DNA of 64,000 nt, taken from a bacterium (GTDB taxonomy: Bacteria; Bacillota; Bacilli; Lactobacillales; Streptococcaceae). The stretch is taken from assembly GCA_905221235.1 (NCBI GenBank), contig CAJNCJ010000010.1:1-64000 (forward strand), in the 5' to 3' direction. The notes beneath the pieces are model-generated. The model had not been told where the DNA came from, ran no database searches, and saw nothing but the letters and a program-made list of their open reading frames with translations. Below, piece by piece: positions 27,195-39,877 of this stretch (position 1 is its first letter; each line of letters opens with the position of its first letter). A program made the translations under genes and the position numbers.

Positions 27195-29123
27195 ATGGAT
27201 AAAAGAGAAGCTTTGCGCACCTTTATGACAGGTGAAAATTTTCACCTCCAGCATTATCTAGGAGCACATAGGGAAGAACTAAATGGAGAGTACGGTTATA
27301 CATTTCGTGTGTGGGCTCCCAACGCTCAGGCTGTCCACTTGGTGGGGGATTTTACCAATTGGGTAGAAAATCAAATCCTAATGGAACGAAATGAATTTGG
27401 TGTCTGGGAAGTCTTTACCAGCCTTGCTCATGAAGGCCAAATTTACAAGTATCATATCACTCGTGCAAATGGTCATCAGCTGATGAAGATTGATCCCATG
27501 GCCATTCGATATGAGGCTCGCCCTGGTACTGGAGCGATTTTAACAGAGATTCCAGAAAAGAAATGGAAAGATGGTCTCTGGCTAGCTCGTAGAAAACGCT
27601 TGAGTTTTGAAGAGCGTCCTGTCAATATTTACGAAGTTCATGCTGGATCGTGGAAGAGAAATCTAGATGGAAGTCCTTATAGTTTTGCTCAACTGAAGGA
27701 TGAGCTGATTCCTTACTTGGTTGAGATGAACTATACTCACATTGAGTTTATGCCCTTGATGTCTCACCCTCTCGGTTTGAGTTGGGGTTACCAGCTTATG
27801 GGGTACTTTGCTTTAGAGCATGCATATGGTCGTCCTGAAGAGTTTCAAGATTTTGTTGAGGAATGTCATTTAAATAATATTGGGGTCATTGTGGACTGGG
27901 TACCTGGTCATTTTACTATCAATGATGATGCCTTGGCCTATTATGATGGGACACCGACTTTTGAATATCAAGACCATAATAAGGCTCATAACTACGGTTG
28001 GGGTGCGCTCAATTTTGACCTTGGGAAATATGAAGTCCAGTCCTTCTTGATTTCTAGTATTAAATTCTGGATTGACTTTTACCATTTGGACGGTATTCGC
28101 GTGGATGCTGTTAGCAACATGCTCTATCTTGATTATGATGATGCACCATGGACACCAAATAAAGATGGTGGTAATCTCAATTATGAAGGTTATTATTTCC
28201 TTCAACGCTTGAATGATGTCATTAAACAAGCTCATCCAGATGTTATGATGATAGCTGAGGAAAGTTCATCAGCTACTCAGATTACTGACACCAAGGATTC
28301 AGATGGTCTTGGCTTTGACTACAAATGGAATATGGGTTGGATGAATGATATCCTCCGTTTCTACGAAGAAGATCCGATTTACCGTAAATATGACTTTAAC
28401 CTGGTGACTTTCAGCTTTATGTATGTCTTCAAGGAGAATTATCTCCTACCATTCTCGCATGACGAAGTGGTTCATGGTAAGAAGAGTATGATGCATAAGA
28501 TGTGGGGAGATCGTTACAATCAATTCGCAGGCTTACGCAATCTTTACACTTACCAAATTTGTCACCCTGGTAAGAAATTGCTCTTCATGGGTAGCGAATA
28601 CGGCCAATTCCTAGAATGGAAATCTGAGGAACAATTGGAATGGTCTAATCTAGAAGACCCTATGAATGCTAAGATGAAGTCTTTCACTTCTCAGCTAAAC
28701 CAGTTTTACAAAGACCATCGCTGTCTGTGGGAAATCGATACCAGCTATGATGGTATTGAAATTATAGATGCAGATAATAGAGATCAGAGCGTTCTTTCCT
28801 TCATACGTAAGGGTAAGAAGGACGACATGCTAGTCTGTGTCTTTAATATGGCACCTGTTGAACGAAAAGATTTTACAATCGGACTTCCTGTTGCAGGGAT
28901 TTATGAAGAAGTCTGGAATACTGAGTTAGAAGAGTGGGGAGGCGTTTGGAAAGAACATAATCAAACTGTGCAAACGCAAGAAGGACTATGGAAAGATTAT
29001 GAGCAGACCTTGACCTTTACCCTACCGGCTATGGGAGCAAGTGTATGGAAAATCAAGCGCCGCTTGAAACCTACTAAAATCGTCACAAGTAAAAACCAAA
29101 AAGGAGTAGAAAATGAAGAATGA
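27195..29123 (+). CDS. glgB: 1,4-alpha-glucan branching enzyme
   Basis: Adds alpha-1,6 branches to growing glycogen in the cytosol. The 642-aa GH13 enzyme has an N-terminal CBM48 ([20 protein letters not shown]), the nucleophile in [12 protein letters not shown], acid/base in MIAEESS, and [20 protein letters not shown] precedes the ATG. First gene of glgBCDA; its last 11 nt overlap glgC. Confidence 0.97.
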   Translation: MDKREALRTFMTGENFHLQHYLGAHREELNGEYGYTFRVWAPNAQAVHLVGDFTNWVENQILMERNEFGVWEVFTSLAHEGQIYKYHITRANGHQLMKIDPMAIRYEARPGTGAILTEIPEKKWKDGLWLARRKRLSFEERPVNIYEVHAGSWKRNLDGSPYSFAQLKDELIPYLVEMNYTHIEFMPLMSHPLGLSWGYQLMGYFALEHAYGRPEEFQDFVEECHLNNIGVIVDWVPGHFTINDDALAYYDGTPTFEYQDHNKAHNYGWGALNFDLGKYEVQSFLISSIKFWIDFYHLDGIRVDAVSNMLYLDYDDAPWTPNKDGGNLNYEGYYFLQRLNDVIKQAHPDVMMIAEESSSATQITDTKDSDGLGFDYKWNMGWMNDILRFYEEDPIYRKYDFNLVTFSFMYVFKENYLLPFSHDEVVHGKKSMMHKMWGDRYNQFAGLRNLYTYQICHPGKKLLFMGSEYGQFLEWKSEEQLEWSNLEDPMNAKMKSFTSQLNQFYKDHRCLWEIDTSYDGIEIIDADNRDQSVLSFIRKGKKDDMLVCVFNMAPVERKDFTIGLPVAGIYEEVWNTELEEWGGVWKEHNQTVQTQEGLWKDYEQTLTFTLPAMGASVWKIKRRLKPTKIVTSKNQKGVENEE

Positions 29124-30255
29124 AATGTTAGCTTTGATTCTTGCCGGTGGGCAAGGAACTCGTCTCGGTAAACTCACTCAAAGCATCGCAAAACCAGCTG
29201 TGCAATTTGGTGGGCGCTACCGTATCATTGACTTTGCTCTTTCAAACTGTGCCAACTCAGGAATTCACAATGTTGGAGTCATTACACAGTACCAACCACT
29301 TGCTCTCAACAACCATATCGGGAACGGTTCAAGCTGGGGACTAGATGGTATCAATTCTGGTGTCTCTATTCTTCAACCTTATTCTGCAAGTGAAGGAAAT
29401 CGTTGGTTTGAAGGGACTAGTCATGCTATTTACCAAAATATCGACTATATCGACAGTGTTAATCCTGAGTATGTCTTGATTCTCTCTGGGGACCACATCT
29501 ACAAAATGGACTATGATGACATGCTCCAGTCTCACAAGGATAATAATGCCAGCTTGACAGTAGCGGTTTTAGACGTTCCTCTTAAAGAAGCTAGTCGTTT
29601 TGGTATCATGAATACAGATGCTAACAATCGTATCGTTGAATTTGAAGAAAAACCAGCTCAACCTAAGTCTACCAAAGCTTCTATGGGTATTTACATCTTT
29701 GATTGGCAACGTCTCCGCAATATGCTTGTTGCTGCTGAAAAGAGCAATGTCGATATGTCAGACTTCGGTAAGAATGTCATTCCAAATTACCTTGAGTCAG
29801 GTGAAAGTGTCTATGCCTATGAATTTAACGGTTACTGGAAAGATGTTGGTACTATTGAGTCACTTTGGGAAGCCAACATGGAGTACATTTCTCCAGAAAA
29901 TGCCTTGGATAGCCGTAACCGTCAATGGAAGATTTATTCAAGAAACTTGATTTCACCACCAAACTTCCTTGGTGCAAATGCACATGTTGAAGATTCTTTG
30001 GTTGTCGATGGCTGTTTTGTCGATGGAACTGTTAAACATTCTATCCTCTCAACAGGGGCACAAGTTCGAGAAGGTGCAGAAGTAGTAGATTCAGTTATCA
30101 TGAGTGGTGCGATTGTTGGTCAGGGAGCTAAAATCAAACGTGCCATTATTGGTGAAGGTGCAGTTATTTCTGACGGTGTCGAAATTGATGGAACAGAAGA
30201 AGTACAAGTTGTAGGATATGATGAAGTAGTGGGGGTAGCAACAGATGAAGATTGA
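29113..30255 (+). CDS. glgC: Glucose-1-phosphate adenylyltransferase, catalytic subunit
   Basis: Makes ADP-glucose from glucose 1-phosphate and ATP, the committed step of glycogen synthesis. The 380-aa protein has the nucleotidyltransferase loop [15 protein letters not shown], the FALSNC and [10 protein letters not shown] segments, and a left-handed beta-helix C terminus. It pairs with GlgD in a mixed enzyme. Start and stop overlap glgB and glgD by 11 nt each, a sign of coupling. Confidence 0.97.
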   Translation: MKNEMLALILAGGQGTRLGKLTQSIAKPAVQFGGRYRIIDFALSNCANSGIHNVGVITQYQPLALNNHIGNGSSWGLDGINSGVSILQPYSASEGNRWFEGTSHAIYQNIDYIDSVNPEYVLILSGDHIYKMDYDDMLQSHKDNNASLTVAVLDVPLKEASRFGIMNTDANNRIVEFEEKPAQPKSTKASMGIYIFDWQRLRNMLVAAEKSNVDMSDFGKNVIPNYLESGESVYAYEFNGYWKDVGTIESLWEANMEYISPENALDSRNRQWKIYSRNLISPPNFLGANAHVEDSLVVDGCFVDGTVKHSILSTGAQVREGAEVVDSVIMSGAIVGQGAKIKRAIIGEGAVISDGVEIDGTEEVQVVGYDEVVGVATDED

Positions 30256-31384
30256 TAAATATTCTGCCATTTTAGGAAATACAGTTGGTTTTCATGATAT
30301 GTCAACACTGACGGACCACCGTCCAGTAGCTAGTTTGCCTTTTGGAGGTAAATATCGCTTGATTGACTTCCCACTTTCCAGTCTTGCTAATGCAGGTGTG
30401 CGTAGTATTTTCGGTATTTTCCAACAAGACAATATCAGCTCCGTCTTTGACCATATCCGTTCAGGACGCGAGTGGGGCTTGTCAACTCTTCTAAGTCACT
30501 ATTATCTAGGTATTTACAATACCCGTGTGGAAAGTAGTACAGTTGGGAAAGAATACTACCAGCAGCTTCTTACTTATTTGAAACGTTCTGGCTCAAACCA
30601 AACAGTTTCACTCAACTGTGATGTTTTGATTAACATTGATTTGAACCAAGTTTTCCACCTACACAGTACAACAAAAGGGCCTATCACTGTAGTTTATAAA
30701 AAACTAGCTAAGAAAGACATTTCAGAAGTAAACGCAATCTTGGAAGTGGATGAGACAGACCATGTTCGTTCTCATAAACTCTTTGATAGCAAGTTACCAG
30801 ATCAAATCTATAATATGTCCACAGATATCTTTGTCGTTGATACACCTTGGTTGATTGAACGCTTGGAAGAAGAAGCTAAAAAAGAACATCCAGAGAAGTT
30901 GCGATATGTCTTACGGGATTTGGCGGCCAAAGAAGGGGCTTTTGCCTACGAGTACACAGGCTACCTAGCCAATATTCACTCTGTAGAGTCTTATTACCAA
31001 GCGAATATTGATATGCTTGAATCACAAAAATTCTACTCTCTTTTCTCACCAAACCAAAAGATTTATACAAAGGTCAAAAATGAAGAGCCAACTTACTATG
31101 CCAATACATCTAAGGTGAGTACTTCTCAGTTTGCTTCTGGTAGTATCATTGAAGGTCAAGTGGCTAATTCTGTTCTATCACGTAATATTCATGTCCATAA
31201 GGATAGCCTGGTTAAAGATAGCCTGCTCTTCCCTCGTGTTGTTATTGGAGAAGGGGCTCAGGTCGAATATGCTATCTTGGACAAGGGTGTTGAAGTTGAG
31301 CCTGGTGTTGTGATTCGTGGGACTGCAGAACATCCAGTTGTCGTTAAGAAAGGTAGCAAAGTAACAGAGGATATTCATTCATGA
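30245..31384 (+). CDS. glgD: Glucose-1-phosphate adenylyltransferase, GlgD subunit
   Basis: 379-aa GlgC paralogue. The GGGQGTRL-type loop is lost (it reads [18 protein letters not shown] instead), so it is expected to be a regulatory or stabilising partner of GlgC rather than a good catalyst by itself. The C-terminal hexapeptide-repeat helix is kept. Its stop overlaps the glgA ATG (ATGA). Confidence 0.95.
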   Translation: MKIDKYSAILGNTVGFHDMSTLTDHRPVASLPFGGKYRLIDFPLSSLANAGVRSIFGIFQQDNISSVFDHIRSGREWGLSTLLSHYYLGIYNTRVESSTVGKEYYQQLLTYLKRSGSNQTVSLNCDVLINIDLNQVFHLHSTTKGPITVVYKKLAKKDISEVNAILEVDETDHVRSHKLFDSKLPDQIYNMSTDIFVVDTPWLIERLEEEAKKEHPEKLRYVLRDLAAKEGAFAYEYTGYLANIHSVESYYQANIDMLESQKFYSLFSPNQKIYTKVKNEEPTYYANTSKVSTSQFASGSIIEGQVANSVLSRNIHVHKDSLVKDSLLFPRVVIGEGAQVEYAILDKGVEVEPGVVIRGTAEHPVVVKKGSKVTEDIHS

Positions 31385-32814
31385 AAATTTTATTTGTAGC
31401 AGCAGAGGGTGCACCCTTTTCAAAAACAGGTGGTTTGGGAGACGTTATTGGCGCTCTTCCCAAATCACTGGTAAAAGCTGGGCACGAAGTTGCAGTGATT
31501 TTACCCTACTATGACATGGTAGAGGCTAAATTTGGAAATCAAATTGAAGATGTTCTTCATTTTGAGGTGAGTGTTGGTTGGCGCAGACAGTACTGTGGGA
31601 TTAAGAAAACCGTCTTAAACGGTGTAACTTTCTACTTTATTGACAACCAATATTATTTCTTCCGTGGTCATGTTTATGGTGATTTTGACGATGGGGAACG
31701 CTTCGCTTTCTTCCAACTGGCTGCCATTGAGGCTATGGAAAGGATTGACTTCATTCCTGACCTTCTTCATGTTCATGACTACCATACAGCCATGATTCCT
31801 TTCTTGTTAAAGGAAAAATACCGTTGGATTCAAGCTTATCAAGGAATTAAAACTGTTTTAACTATTCATAATTTGGAATTCCAAGGACAATTTTCAGAAG
31901 GAATGTTATGGGATTTGTTTGGAGTTGGCTTTGAGCGTTATGCTGATGGTACCCTTCGCTGGAACAATTGTCTGAACTGGATGAAGGCTGGTATTCTTTA
32001 TGCTGACCGTGTTTCAACTGTTTCGCCTAGCTATGCTCATGAAATTATGACCAGTCAGTTCGGATGTAACTTGGATCAAATTCTTCGAATGGAGTCTGGT
32101 AAAGTATCTGGTATCGCGAACGGGATTGATGCTGATCTTTATAATCCTCAGACGGATGCCCTATTAGATTATCATTTTAATCAGGAAGATTTGTCTGGGA
32201 AGGCCCAAAACAAGGCAAAATTGCAAGAAAGAGTTGGCTTGCCAGTTAGAGCCGACGTTCCACTGGTGGGAATTGTTTCTCGTTTGACACGTCAAAAAGG
32301 TTTTGATGTGGTGGTTGAAAGTCTTCACCATATCTTGCAAAATGATGTTCAGATTGTTCTTTTGGGAACTGGCGATCCAGCCTTTGAAGGAGCTTTCTCA
32401 TGGTTTGCTCAGATTTACCCAGACAAGCTATCAGCAAATATCACTTTTGATGTCAAACTAGCTCAAGAAATCTACGCTGCTTGTGACCTCTTCCTCATGC
32501 CGAGTCGTTTTGAACCGTGTGGCTTGTCTCAAATGATGGCTATGCGTTACGGAACCTTGCCATTGGTCCATGAAGTTGGAGGCTTGCGAGATACCGTTCG
32601 CGCTTTCAATCCAATTGAAGGAAGCGGTACTGGCTTTAGCTTTGACAATCTATCTCCTTATTGGTTAAATTGGACTTTCCAAACAGCTTTGGACTTGTAT
32701 AGAAACCATCCTGATGTTTGGAGAAATTTACAAAAACAAGCTATGGAGTGTGATTTCTCATGGGATACAGCTTGCAAGTCATATCTTGACTTGTACCATA
32801 GTTTAGTTAATTAA
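31381..32814 (+). CDS. glgA: Glycogen synthase (ADP-glucose)
   Basis: 477-aa GT5 enzyme that transfers glucose from ADP-glucose to the glycogen chain. Visible: [14 protein letters not shown] (ADP-glucose site), [22 protein letters not shown], and the C-terminal [18 protein letters not shown]. Last gene of glgBCDA, followed by a hairpin. Confidence 0.97.
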   Translation: MKILFVAAEGAPFSKTGGLGDVIGALPKSLVKAGHEVAVILPYYDMVEAKFGNQIEDVLHFEVSVGWRRQYCGIKKTVLNGVTFYFIDNQYYFFRGHVYGDFDDGERFAFFQLAAIEAMERIDFIPDLLHVHDYHTAMIPFLLKEKYRWIQAYQGIKTVLTIHNLEFQGQFSEGMLWDLFGVGFERYADGTLRWNNCLNWMKAGILYADRVSTVSPSYAHEIMTSQFGCNLDQILRMESGKVSGIANGIDADLYNPQTDALLDYHFNQEDLSGKAQNKAKLQERVGLPVRADVPLVGIVSRLTRQKGFDVVVESLHHILQNDVQIVLLGTGDPAFEGAFSWFAQIYPDKLSANITFDVKLAQEIYAACDLFLMPSRFEPCGLSQMMAMRYGTLPLVHEVGGLRDTVRAFNPIEGSGTGFSFDNLSPYWLNWTFQTALDLYRNHPDVWRNLQKQAMECDFSWDTACKSYLDLYHSLVN

Positions 32815-32818
32815 TAGA

Positions 32819-32850
32819 TAAAATCGTATGATGACTTCATACGATTTTTG
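32819..32850 (+). terminator. Terminator of the glg operon
   Basis: AAATCGTATGA / TTCATACGATTTTT stem with a 4-nt loop, directly after glgA. Confidence 0.85.
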
Positions 32851-32872
32851 GGCTGTTTAGAGAGGAGAACTA

Positions 32873-33517
32873 ATGTCTCAAGTAAAAGGCTTGTGTGTTA
32901 TGGATGTAGATGGAACCATAATCCTAGAAGAAGTGATTGATCTTTTGGGAAGAGAGGTAGGTCGTGAGGAGGAAATTTCGCAGATTACAAGTCGGGCAAT
33001 GCGAGGAGAGCTAGATTTTGAAACGAGTTTACGAGACAGAGTGTCCTTCTTGGAAGGCCTTCCTATTTCGGTCTTTGATACAGTCTTCAAGTCTATTCAA
33101 CTAACGCCAAATGCCCAGGAATTCATTTCCATTCTCCAAAAGAATGGCATCCTAGTAGGTCTGGTGTCAGGTGGTTTTACGCAAATAGTTGAGAGATTAG
33201 CAAAATCCCTTGGTATTGCCTATTTCTCTGCCAACCAAGTTGAAGTCAAAGACGGTCATTTAACAGGAAAATTAGTTGGAGCAATTATAAGCCCTGAACT
33301 CAAACAAGCAACTCTGGAACAATGGAGAAAGGAACTCAAACTCCCTAGAGAAAGAACAGTTGCAATCGGTGATGGTGCTAATGACTTATTAATGTTGAAG
33401 TCAGCAGGACTAGGAATCGCCTTTTGTGCCAAAGAAGTGCTCAAAAAAGAAATACCACATCATGTTGACAAGAGGGATTTTTTAAAAGTTCTTCCTTTGA
33501 TTGGCTTTTTAGAATGA
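32873..33517 (+). CDS. HAD-family phosphatase (phosphoserine phosphatase-like)
   Basis: 214-aa cytosolic HAD-IB protein: [17 protein letters not shown] (motif I), LVSGGF (motif II) and [19 protein letters not shown] (motif IV). This order and the small alpha-helical C1 cap resemble SerB phosphoserine phosphatases. No other serine genes are adjacent, but glycerate kinase follows, which also feeds 3-carbon phosphates. GAGAGGAG precedes the ATG at 32873. Substrate not proven. Confidence 0.85.
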   Translation: MSQVKGLCVMDVDGTIILEEVIDLLGREVGREEEISQITSRAMRGELDFETSLRDRVSFLEGLPISVFDTVFKSIQLTPNAQEFISILQKNGILVGLVSGGFTQIVERLAKSLGIAYFSANQVEVKDGHLTGKLVGAIISPELKQATLEQWRKELKLPRERTVAIGDGANDLLMLKSAGLGIAFCAKEVLKKEIPHHVDKRDFLKVLPLIGFLE

Positions 33518-33525
33518 GGGAAAAT

Positions 33526-34641
33526 ATGAAGATTGTAATTGCACCAGATTCATTTAAGGAAAGCTTGACTGCTGAAGAGGTAGCTGAATCTATTAAAAGA
33601 GGCTTCCAACAATCGATAGCAGATGTAGAATGTCTCCTCTGCCCTGTTGGTGATGGGGGAGAAGGTATTGTAGATGCTATCCGACATTCTCTTGACCTTG
33701 AAGAAAAATGGATCAAAGTGACAGGACCTTTTGGTCAAAAAGAACCCATGCGCTATTTTCAAAAAGAACAACTGGCACTATTTGAAGTTGCTGATTTAGT
33801 TGGCCTTGGAAAGGTTCCGCTAGAGAAACGAAATCCACTTCAAATCCAAACTTGTGGTATTGGAGAGTTGATTCGTCATCTCATTGCTCAAGGGATTAAA
33901 GAAATCTATATCGGCGTTGGTGGCACGGCCAGTAATGACGGAGGAATTGGGATCGCTGCTGGTTTAGGTTATCGATTTTATGATAGGGATGGAAATGTCT
34001 TGCCGGCATGCGGTCAACCCTTACTAAAATTAGCTTCTGTTTCAACAGAAAATCGCTATGAAATTCCTGAAGATGTGCAAATTCGTATTTTAGCAGATGT
34101 CGCGAGTCCCTTATGTGGTCATCAAGGTGCGACTTATACTTTTGGCAAACAAAAAGGTTTACATCCTACTATGTTTGCAGTCGTAGATCAGGCAATCCAA
34201 GATTTTTATGAAAAAGCCTCCCCTGTAACATTGGAAATTAAAGGAGCAGGAGCTGGTGGAGGCATTGCTGGCGGTTTGTGTGCTTTTGCCCAGGCAAATA
34301 TCGTGTCTGGAATTGATACCTGTTTAGATTTGATTGATTTTGATAAGAAAGTTGCAGATGTTGACTTGGTTATCGTTGGTGAAGGTAGACTAGACAGTCA
34401 AAGCCTAGCAGGTAAAGCGCCTATTGGTGTTGCAAAAAGAACCCCTGTCGGAGTTCCTGTTATTGCTATTTGTGGTAGTCTTGCTGAAGATTTACCTTCT
34501 CTACCATTTGAAAATATCCAAGCCGCCTTTTCTATTTTAGAGAAAAGCGAACCTTTAGAAGATAGTTTGAAAAATGCCAGTCTCTATCTGGAGCGCACGG
34601 CAGCCAATATCGGGCACTTATTGACTATGCGCAAGATTTAG
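33526..34641 (+). CDS. Glycerate kinase
   Basis: Phosphorylates glycerate to a phosphoglycerate that enters lower glycolysis. 371 aa of the GarK/GlxK family: [14 protein letters not shown] at the N terminus, [13 protein letters not shown], and [20 protein letters not shown] near the C terminus. The ATG at 33526 is preceded by GAGGGAAAAT, so I prefer it to the ATG at 33514. It lies 8 nt after the HAD gene. Its end overlaps the convergent yueI-like gene by 4 nt. Confidence 0.93.
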   Translation: MKIVIAPDSFKESLTAEEVAESIKRGFQQSIADVECLLCPVGDGGEGIVDAIRHSLDLEEKWIKVTGPFGQKEPMRYFQKEQLALFEVADLVGLGKVPLEKRNPLQIQTCGIGELIRHLIAQGIKEIYIGVGGTASNDGGIGIAAGLGYRFYDRDGNVLPACGQPLLKLASVSTENRYEIPEDVQIRILADVASPLCGHQGATYTFGKQKGLHPTMFAVVDQAIQDFYEKASPVTLEIKGAGAGGGIAGGLCAFAQANIVSGIDTCLDLIDFDKKVADVDLVIVGEGRLDSQSLAGKAPIGVAKRTPVGVPVIAICGSLAEDLPSLPFENIQAAFSILEKSEPLEDSLKNASLYLERTAANIGHLLTMRKI

Positions 34642-35084
34642 CCAAACCATTTTTTCCATAAGGATGTTTTGGATGGTTCTTCCTTTTTACCTTCCCAAAG
34701 TTTTGCAAAAGCAAGTCGAAGGTTCTTTTCTTCTATTTGAACGGGTGCATTGGTGTGGATAATCAGGCCAAAAGGAGAAGAAGTATGCTCTTCAGATACA
34801 ATGGTAGCTTGACTATCAGTTTCTTTTGCTTCTTTTAAGTAGAAAACTTGTTTGTCAAATTCGATAGTTGGTGAAATCTTCACAAATAGTGGCTCTGCTT
34901 TTTCCTGAAGATTTTCTAAAATAGATAAAAAACCTTTTTCTAACTGAGGGCTATTTGCTGTGTCAATATCTGCATATCCAAGAACTCTTTCCTCAAAGGT
35001 ACCAAGATAGCGTCTTTGCTCATCCGGATTTAATTTTGCTCCACCATGAGCTTTTTCAAGTAATTGTTTTGATAAATCTGTCAT
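34638..35084 (-). CDS. YueI-like protein (DUF1694)
   Basis: 148-aa cytosolic protein of unknown function, recognised by [20 protein letters not shown] near the N terminus and the [11 protein letters not shown] end. It is encoded convergently to glycerate kinase and divergently from eno. The ATG at 35084 has no ribosome site but has TGATATACT ending exactly 6 nt upstream, so a leaderless mRNA is predicted. Confidence 0.82.
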   Translation of the reverse strand: MTDLSKQLLEKAHGGAKLNPDEQRRYLGTFEERVLGYADIDTANSPQLEKGFLSILENLQEKAEPLFVKISPTIEFDKQVFYLKEAKETDSQATIVSEEHTSSPFGLIIHTNAPVQIEEKNLRLAFAKLWEGKKEEPSKTSLWKKWFG

Positions 35085-35090
35085 GAAAAC

Positions 35091-35099
35091 AGTATATCA
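35091..35099 (-). promoter_or_regulatory. Extended -10 box of the yueI-like gene, 6 nt before the ATG
   Basis: The minus strand reads TGATATACT-GTTTTC-ATG. The -35 region is weak, as expected for an extended -10 promoter. Confidence 0.6.
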
Positions 35100-35180
35100 T
35101 AAAAGTTAGAATAAAACAGACAAAAGAAAGCGATTACTTTATAAAGTTAAGGAAAATTTGCACAAAGATAACGTTTTTTC

Positions 35181-35209
35181 TTGAAAAATGAGGGTTTTTA
35201 AGGTATTAT
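35181..35209 (+). promoter_or_regulatory. eno promoter
   Basis: TTGAAA, 17-nt spacer, TATTAT, 38 nt before the eno ATG. Confidence 0.8.
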
Positions 35210-35244
35210 AGAGGTGTAAAAAATTTAACTCATAAGGAGAGTAA

Positions 35245-36552
<1,308 letters not shown>

Positions 36553-36554
36553 AA

Positions 36555-36578
36555 TAGTTCAGTGAACTATTTTATCCC
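36555..36578 (+). repeat. Hairpin directly after eno
   Basis: AATAGTTC / GAACTATT inverted repeat with a TTTATCC tail; possibly a weak first terminator or a 3'-end stabilising hairpin. Confidence 0.5.
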
Positions 36579-36624
36579 GAACCTTGAAATTCAAAAGTTC
36601 GGCCGTTGATTTAACAACGTTTCT

Positions 36625-36658
36625 AGCCCCTCGGATTTTATCCGAAGGGCTATTTTTG
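36625..36658 (+). terminator. eno terminator
   Basis: AGCCCCTCGGAT / ATCCGAAGGGCT stem with a T-rich tail, about 75 nt after the stop codon. GC-rich and strong. Confidence 0.85.
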
Positions 36659-36884
36659 TATTTAGGGGGCAAAAAAGGGGCAAAACTTTTTAAAAAATCT
36701 TTTTCATAACTTTATCCAATACATTGATTGCTTCATCTTTCATATTCTTCTTGACTTGGGTATAGATGGAAGTAGTGACTTCAGAGTCGGAATGACCAAC
36801 CCTGTCCGTGATTGTTTTTAAAGGAATTTTATTTTCTGATAAAATATTGGTCATCGCAGGCAACATGCTTTTATAGGTGCTCAA
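36659..36884 (-). pseudogene. C-terminal remnant of a phage/ICE tyrosine integrase with att-like repeats
   Basis: The minus-strand frame at 36690-36884 encodes NKIPLKTITDRVGHSDSEVT, then TSIYTQV and a basic helix. This is the H/K-helix and tyrosine end of a tyrosine recombinase. The first two thirds of the gene, including the catalytic arginine, are absent. At 36664-36684 two copies of GGGGCAAAA lie side by side, like arm-type binding sites. This suggests an element once sat downstream of eno. Confidence 0.7.
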
Positions 36885-37082
36885 TTTAATTTATTTTTGT
36901 TGAATCCACTTATTTTGAGATGAATACCAATTATAAGTGATTTGCATATCCAGTATATTACAAAGAAAGGCAAGCTAGTGGCCACATAAATTTTATTTCA
37001 TATTCTTTAAAGCTGTTTACTCTGTTAGCAATTGTATTTGATATGATCAAATAAGATTAATAGTTTATTGAATCCCTTTCTC
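36885..37082. other. AT-rich stretch with no recognisable gene
   Basis: About 200 nt between the integrase remnant and the xerS 3' end. I see no start-plus-ribosome-site combination and no clear repeat; probably decayed mobile DNA. Confidence 0.4.
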
Positions 37083-37112
37083 ATAGATTACATAATTTAA
37101 TTTATGTAATCT
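37083..37112 (-). terminator. Inverted repeat at the xerS 3' end
   Basis: A long AT-rich palindrome, ATAGATTACATAA / TTATGTAATCTAT, overlaps the xerS stop codon. It lacks a T-run on the minus strand, so it may be an end-of-transcript hairpin rather than a classic terminator. Confidence 0.5.
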
Positions 37113-38181
37113 ATAAACTATCCAAGGCATTTTTTTGTTCATCATTAACGATATGGGTATAGAGGTCAGTGACTTGTGTACTGGCGTGTCCTAGCTGATG
37201 GCTGACCAAAACTTGCGATTTAGTAGCATCATAGAGCCTAGTTGCTAGGGTATGGCGCAGTTTGTGGGGGGTTACACGAACTTTGAAGTCTTCAGAGTAT
37301 TTAGCAACCATTTTTTCAACGCTGGAAGCGTCAATACGATTGGGAACACCTCGATAGAGAGTTAGAAAGAGTGCAATATCCGTCTTTTCAGTCTTATAGC
37401 GTTGATTTCGAATGGCTAAATAATTCTCTAGATAAGGCTTAGCAAAGGCAGCAACATTAACCGAATCACGTTTGCCACCTTTTCGAGTGACATCAATAAC
37501 CATCATCTTGAGATTGAGATCTCTTAGATCCAGATTAACAGCTTCAGATAAGCGAACACCCGATGCCAAGAGAAGGGCAATAATGGCCAAATCACGTTCT
37601 TTATTTTTATTAAACGATGATAGAGCACGATTTGAGAGCTGTTGTGGGTAATCTTGGTCTATATAAGTCAGAAACCCTTCTGTTTCATCACCTAGAAAGA
37701 GCTTTTGTTTGATGTTTTCAGCTCTGGCAGCAAGTGTCTCTTTCTTTTTCTTGGTTGAAACTTTCTTCATTACATTACGGTAGAAATAAGGTTCGCCCTG
37801 GTCGTTTTCAACCTCCTCAGTCAGATACTTGTAAAGACTAGAAAGTGCTGACAAAGTCCGATTGATGGTTGTCTGAGAAACACCTTGTTTGGTTGTATTA
37901 GCATTCAGCAAAGGACGTTCACGTAGATAAAGGATAAAGGATTCCATGTCTTTCTTAGACATATTTTCCAAAACTGATAAAGGAATATCGGACATTTTAT
38001 CAGCGTTTGAAATACCAGACTCCAAAACCCAGCTGAAAAATCGATCGTATTCCTTGAGGTATTCGTACAAGGTTGTAAAACTGTAAGGTACAGCCAGCTT
38101 AGATTGATAGTATTCCAAAACATACCAGGGCATGATTTGTTTTAGTTTGTCGATTCGTTCCAGTAAAATCTCACGTTTCAT
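37111..38181 (-). CDS. xerS: Tyrosine recombinase XerS
   Basis: Single-enzyme chromosome dimer resolvase of streptococci and lactococci; acts at dif with FtsK. The 356-aa product has a SAM-like N domain (DRFFSWVLE.. SLYKYL) and the catalytic set: arginine in [25 protein letters not shown], and [14 protein letters not shown] with the nucleophile tyrosine. GGAG lies 7 nt before the ATG at 38181. The dif site lies 53 nt upstream, the classical arrangement. Confidence 0.97.
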   Translation of the reverse strand: MKREILLERIDKLKQIMPWYVLEYYQSKLAVPYSFTTLYEYLKEYDRFFSWVLESGISNADKMSDIPLSVLENMSKKDMESFILYLRERPLLNANTTKQGVSQTTINRTLSALSSLYKYLTEEVENDQGEPYFYRNVMKKVSTKKKKETLAARAENIKQKLFLGDETEGFLTYIDQDYPQQLSNRALSSFNKNKERDLAIIALLLASGVRLSEAVNLDLRDLNLKMMVIDVTRKGGKRDSVNVAAFAKPYLENYLAIRNQRYKTEKTDIALFLTLYRGVPNRIDASSVEKMVAKYSEDFKVRVTPHKLRHTLATRLYDATKSQVLVSHQLGHASTQVTDLYTHIVNDEQKNALDSL

Positions 38182-38210
38182 GTATTTTCTCCATAAATAA
38201 GTCTACTAGT

Positions 38211-38239
38211 AGTATAGCATAGACTTATTTGTTTTTCAA
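38211..38239 (-). promoter_or_regulatory. xerS promoter overlapping dif
   Basis: Minus strand: TTGAAA, 17-nt spacer, TGCTATACT. The -35 hexamer (38234-38239) forms the end of the dif site. Confidence 0.75.
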
Positions 38240-38264
38240 GAAAATTATAGTTTTTCGGAAAGAT
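38234..38264 (-). other. difSL chromosome dimer resolution site
   Basis: The minus strand starts ATCTTTCCGAAAAACTATAA and ends TTTTCTTGAAA. It is a 31-bp site with imperfect inverted arms that matches my memory of the streptococcal/lactococcal dif, directly upstream of xerS. It marks the replication terminus of the chromosome. Confidence 0.88.
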
Positions 38265-38334
38265 GTTATAGGAGTTTTTTAAAGTGATAAAAAGACTTAA
38301 ATCCGTGTAAAACAGATCTAAATCTTTGGAGTTA

Positions 38335-38526
38335 TTATTGTGAATCATTATTTAGTGCTTTTTCTAGCTTCCAAATACTAAACCAGAATGAAATAGTCAA
38401 CAGAATAAAGAAAATAATAAAGAACTCACCCACTAAACTTCTGTTAATACTACACAACTGAAGAGCTATATAAGGAGCTATGAGATACAAAATACATTGT
38501 ATAATTGCTATTGTTTTCTTTTTCAT
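38335..38526 (-). CDS. Small hypothetical membrane protein
   Basis: 63-aa frame with a basic start (MKKKTIAI) and two hydrophobic segments (about residues 5-26 and 33-53). I do not recognise the family. No convincing Shine-Dalgarno sequence lies directly before the ATG at 38526; AAGGAG is about 35 nt further up, without a start beside it. It could be a bacteriocin-immunity-like or simply unannotated small protein. The membrane pattern is the main support. Confidence 0.4.
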   Translation of the reverse strand: MKKKTIAIIQCILYLIAPYIALQLCSINRSLVGEFFIIFFILLTISFWFSIWKLEKALNNDSQ

Positions 38527-38680
38527 GATTTTAATCTTACTGTACAGATTTGATACAGTAAACTCCTTTCTAGCTTTATCATTTTTAACTTAATTATAGT
38601 CTTATTTTTACAAAAGTTCAATTATTTATATGTGAAATGTTTTATCAGTAAAAAAGAGGGGAAGTCCCCCTCTCAAGATT

Positions 38681-39871
38681 TTATTTGACTGCTTCTTTCA
38701 AAGCGTCTACCTTGTCCAAACGTTCCCATGGAAGGTCAATATCTGTACGTCCCATGTGTCCATAAGCCGCTGTTTGACGGTAAATTGGACGCTTAAGGTC
38801 CAGCATTTGGATAATCCCTGCAGGGCGAAGGTCAAAGATTTGACGAGTTGCTTTTTCAAGCTTGCTTTCAGCTACTCTTCCTGTACCAAAGGTATCGATA
38901 CGGACAGAAACAGGCTGGGCAACACCGATAGCATAAGCCAATTGCACTTCTGCCTTCTTAGCCAGACCTGCTGCAACGATATTCTTTGCAATATAGCGAG
39001 CCGCATATGACGCAGAACGGTCCACCTTAGTCGCATCTTTACCAGAGAAGGCACCACCACCATGACGAGAGTAGCCACCATAAGTATCTACGATAATCTT
39101 ACGACCAGTCAGACCTGAGTCCCCTTGAGGTCCACCGATTACAAAACGACCAGTAGGATTGATGAAGAATTTTGTTTGCTCATCCAAGTAAGAGGCTGGA
39201 ATAACCTCTTTGATAACCTTATTAATGACATCATTGTGAATTTGCTCGTTGCTGACTTCTGGATCGTGCTGAGTTGAAATAACAACTGTGTCCACACGTA
39301 CTGGACGGTCATTTTCATCATACTCAACTGTAACTTGTGATTTAGCATCTGGGCGAAGATAGCTGATTTCCCCAGATTTACGAAGATCTGCTAAACGACG
39401 AACTAACTTGTGGCTGAGTGAAATTGGCAATGGCATGAGCTCTTCTGTTTCATCCACTGCAAATCCAAACATGAGACCTTGGTCTCCAGCACCAATTAAG
39501 TCCAGCGGATCTTGGTCTGCATTTCCACGAACTTCTAAGGCTTCATTAACCCCTTGGGCAATATCGGGTGACTGCTCAACAAGTGATGGATGGACTCCCA
39601 CCGTCTCAGCAGAAAAACCATATTCTGTATTGGTATAGCCAATCTCTGCAATGGTATCACGAACCACACGGTTAATATCCACATAAGCATTTGTAGAAAT
39701 TTCACCAAAAACGTGGACGGAACCAGTATATACAGCTGTCTCCGCAGCAACGTGCGCCTCTGGATCCTTAGCTAAAATAGCATCCAAAATCGCATCTGAA
39801 ATTTGGTCTGCAATCTTATCAGGGTGCCCCTCAGATACAGATTCAGACGTGAATAATTTACGTTCTGACAT
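38681..39871 (-). CDS. metK: S-adenosylmethionine synthetase
   Basis: Makes SAM from methionine and ATP in the cytosol. The 396-aa enzyme has the N-terminal [50 protein letters not shown] and [17 protein letters not shown] loops. The leader is an S_MK (SAM-III) riboswitch that covers the AAGGGGGG ribosome site, so SAM should shut off translation of its own synthetase. Confidence 0.98.
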   Translation of the reverse strand: MSERKLFTSESVSEGHPDKIADQISDAILDAILAKDPEAHVAAETAVYTGSVHVFGEISTNAYVDINRVVRDTIAEIGYTNTEYGFSAETVGVHPSLVEQSPDIAQGVNEALEVRGNADQDPLDLIGAGDQGLMFGFAVDETEELMPLPISLSHKLVRRLADLRKSGEISYLRPDAKSQVTVEYDENDRPVRVDTVVISTQHDPEVSNEQIHNDVINKVIKEVIPASYLDEQTKFFINPTGRFVIGGPQGDSGLTGRKIIVDTYGGYSRHGGGAFSGKDATKVDRSASYAARYIAKNIVAAGLAKKAEVQLAYAIGVAQPVSVRIDTFGTGRVAESKLEKATRQIFDLRPAGIIQMLDLKRPIYRQTAAYGHMGRTDIDLPWERLDKVDALKEAVK

Positions 39872-39877
39872 AAAAAT

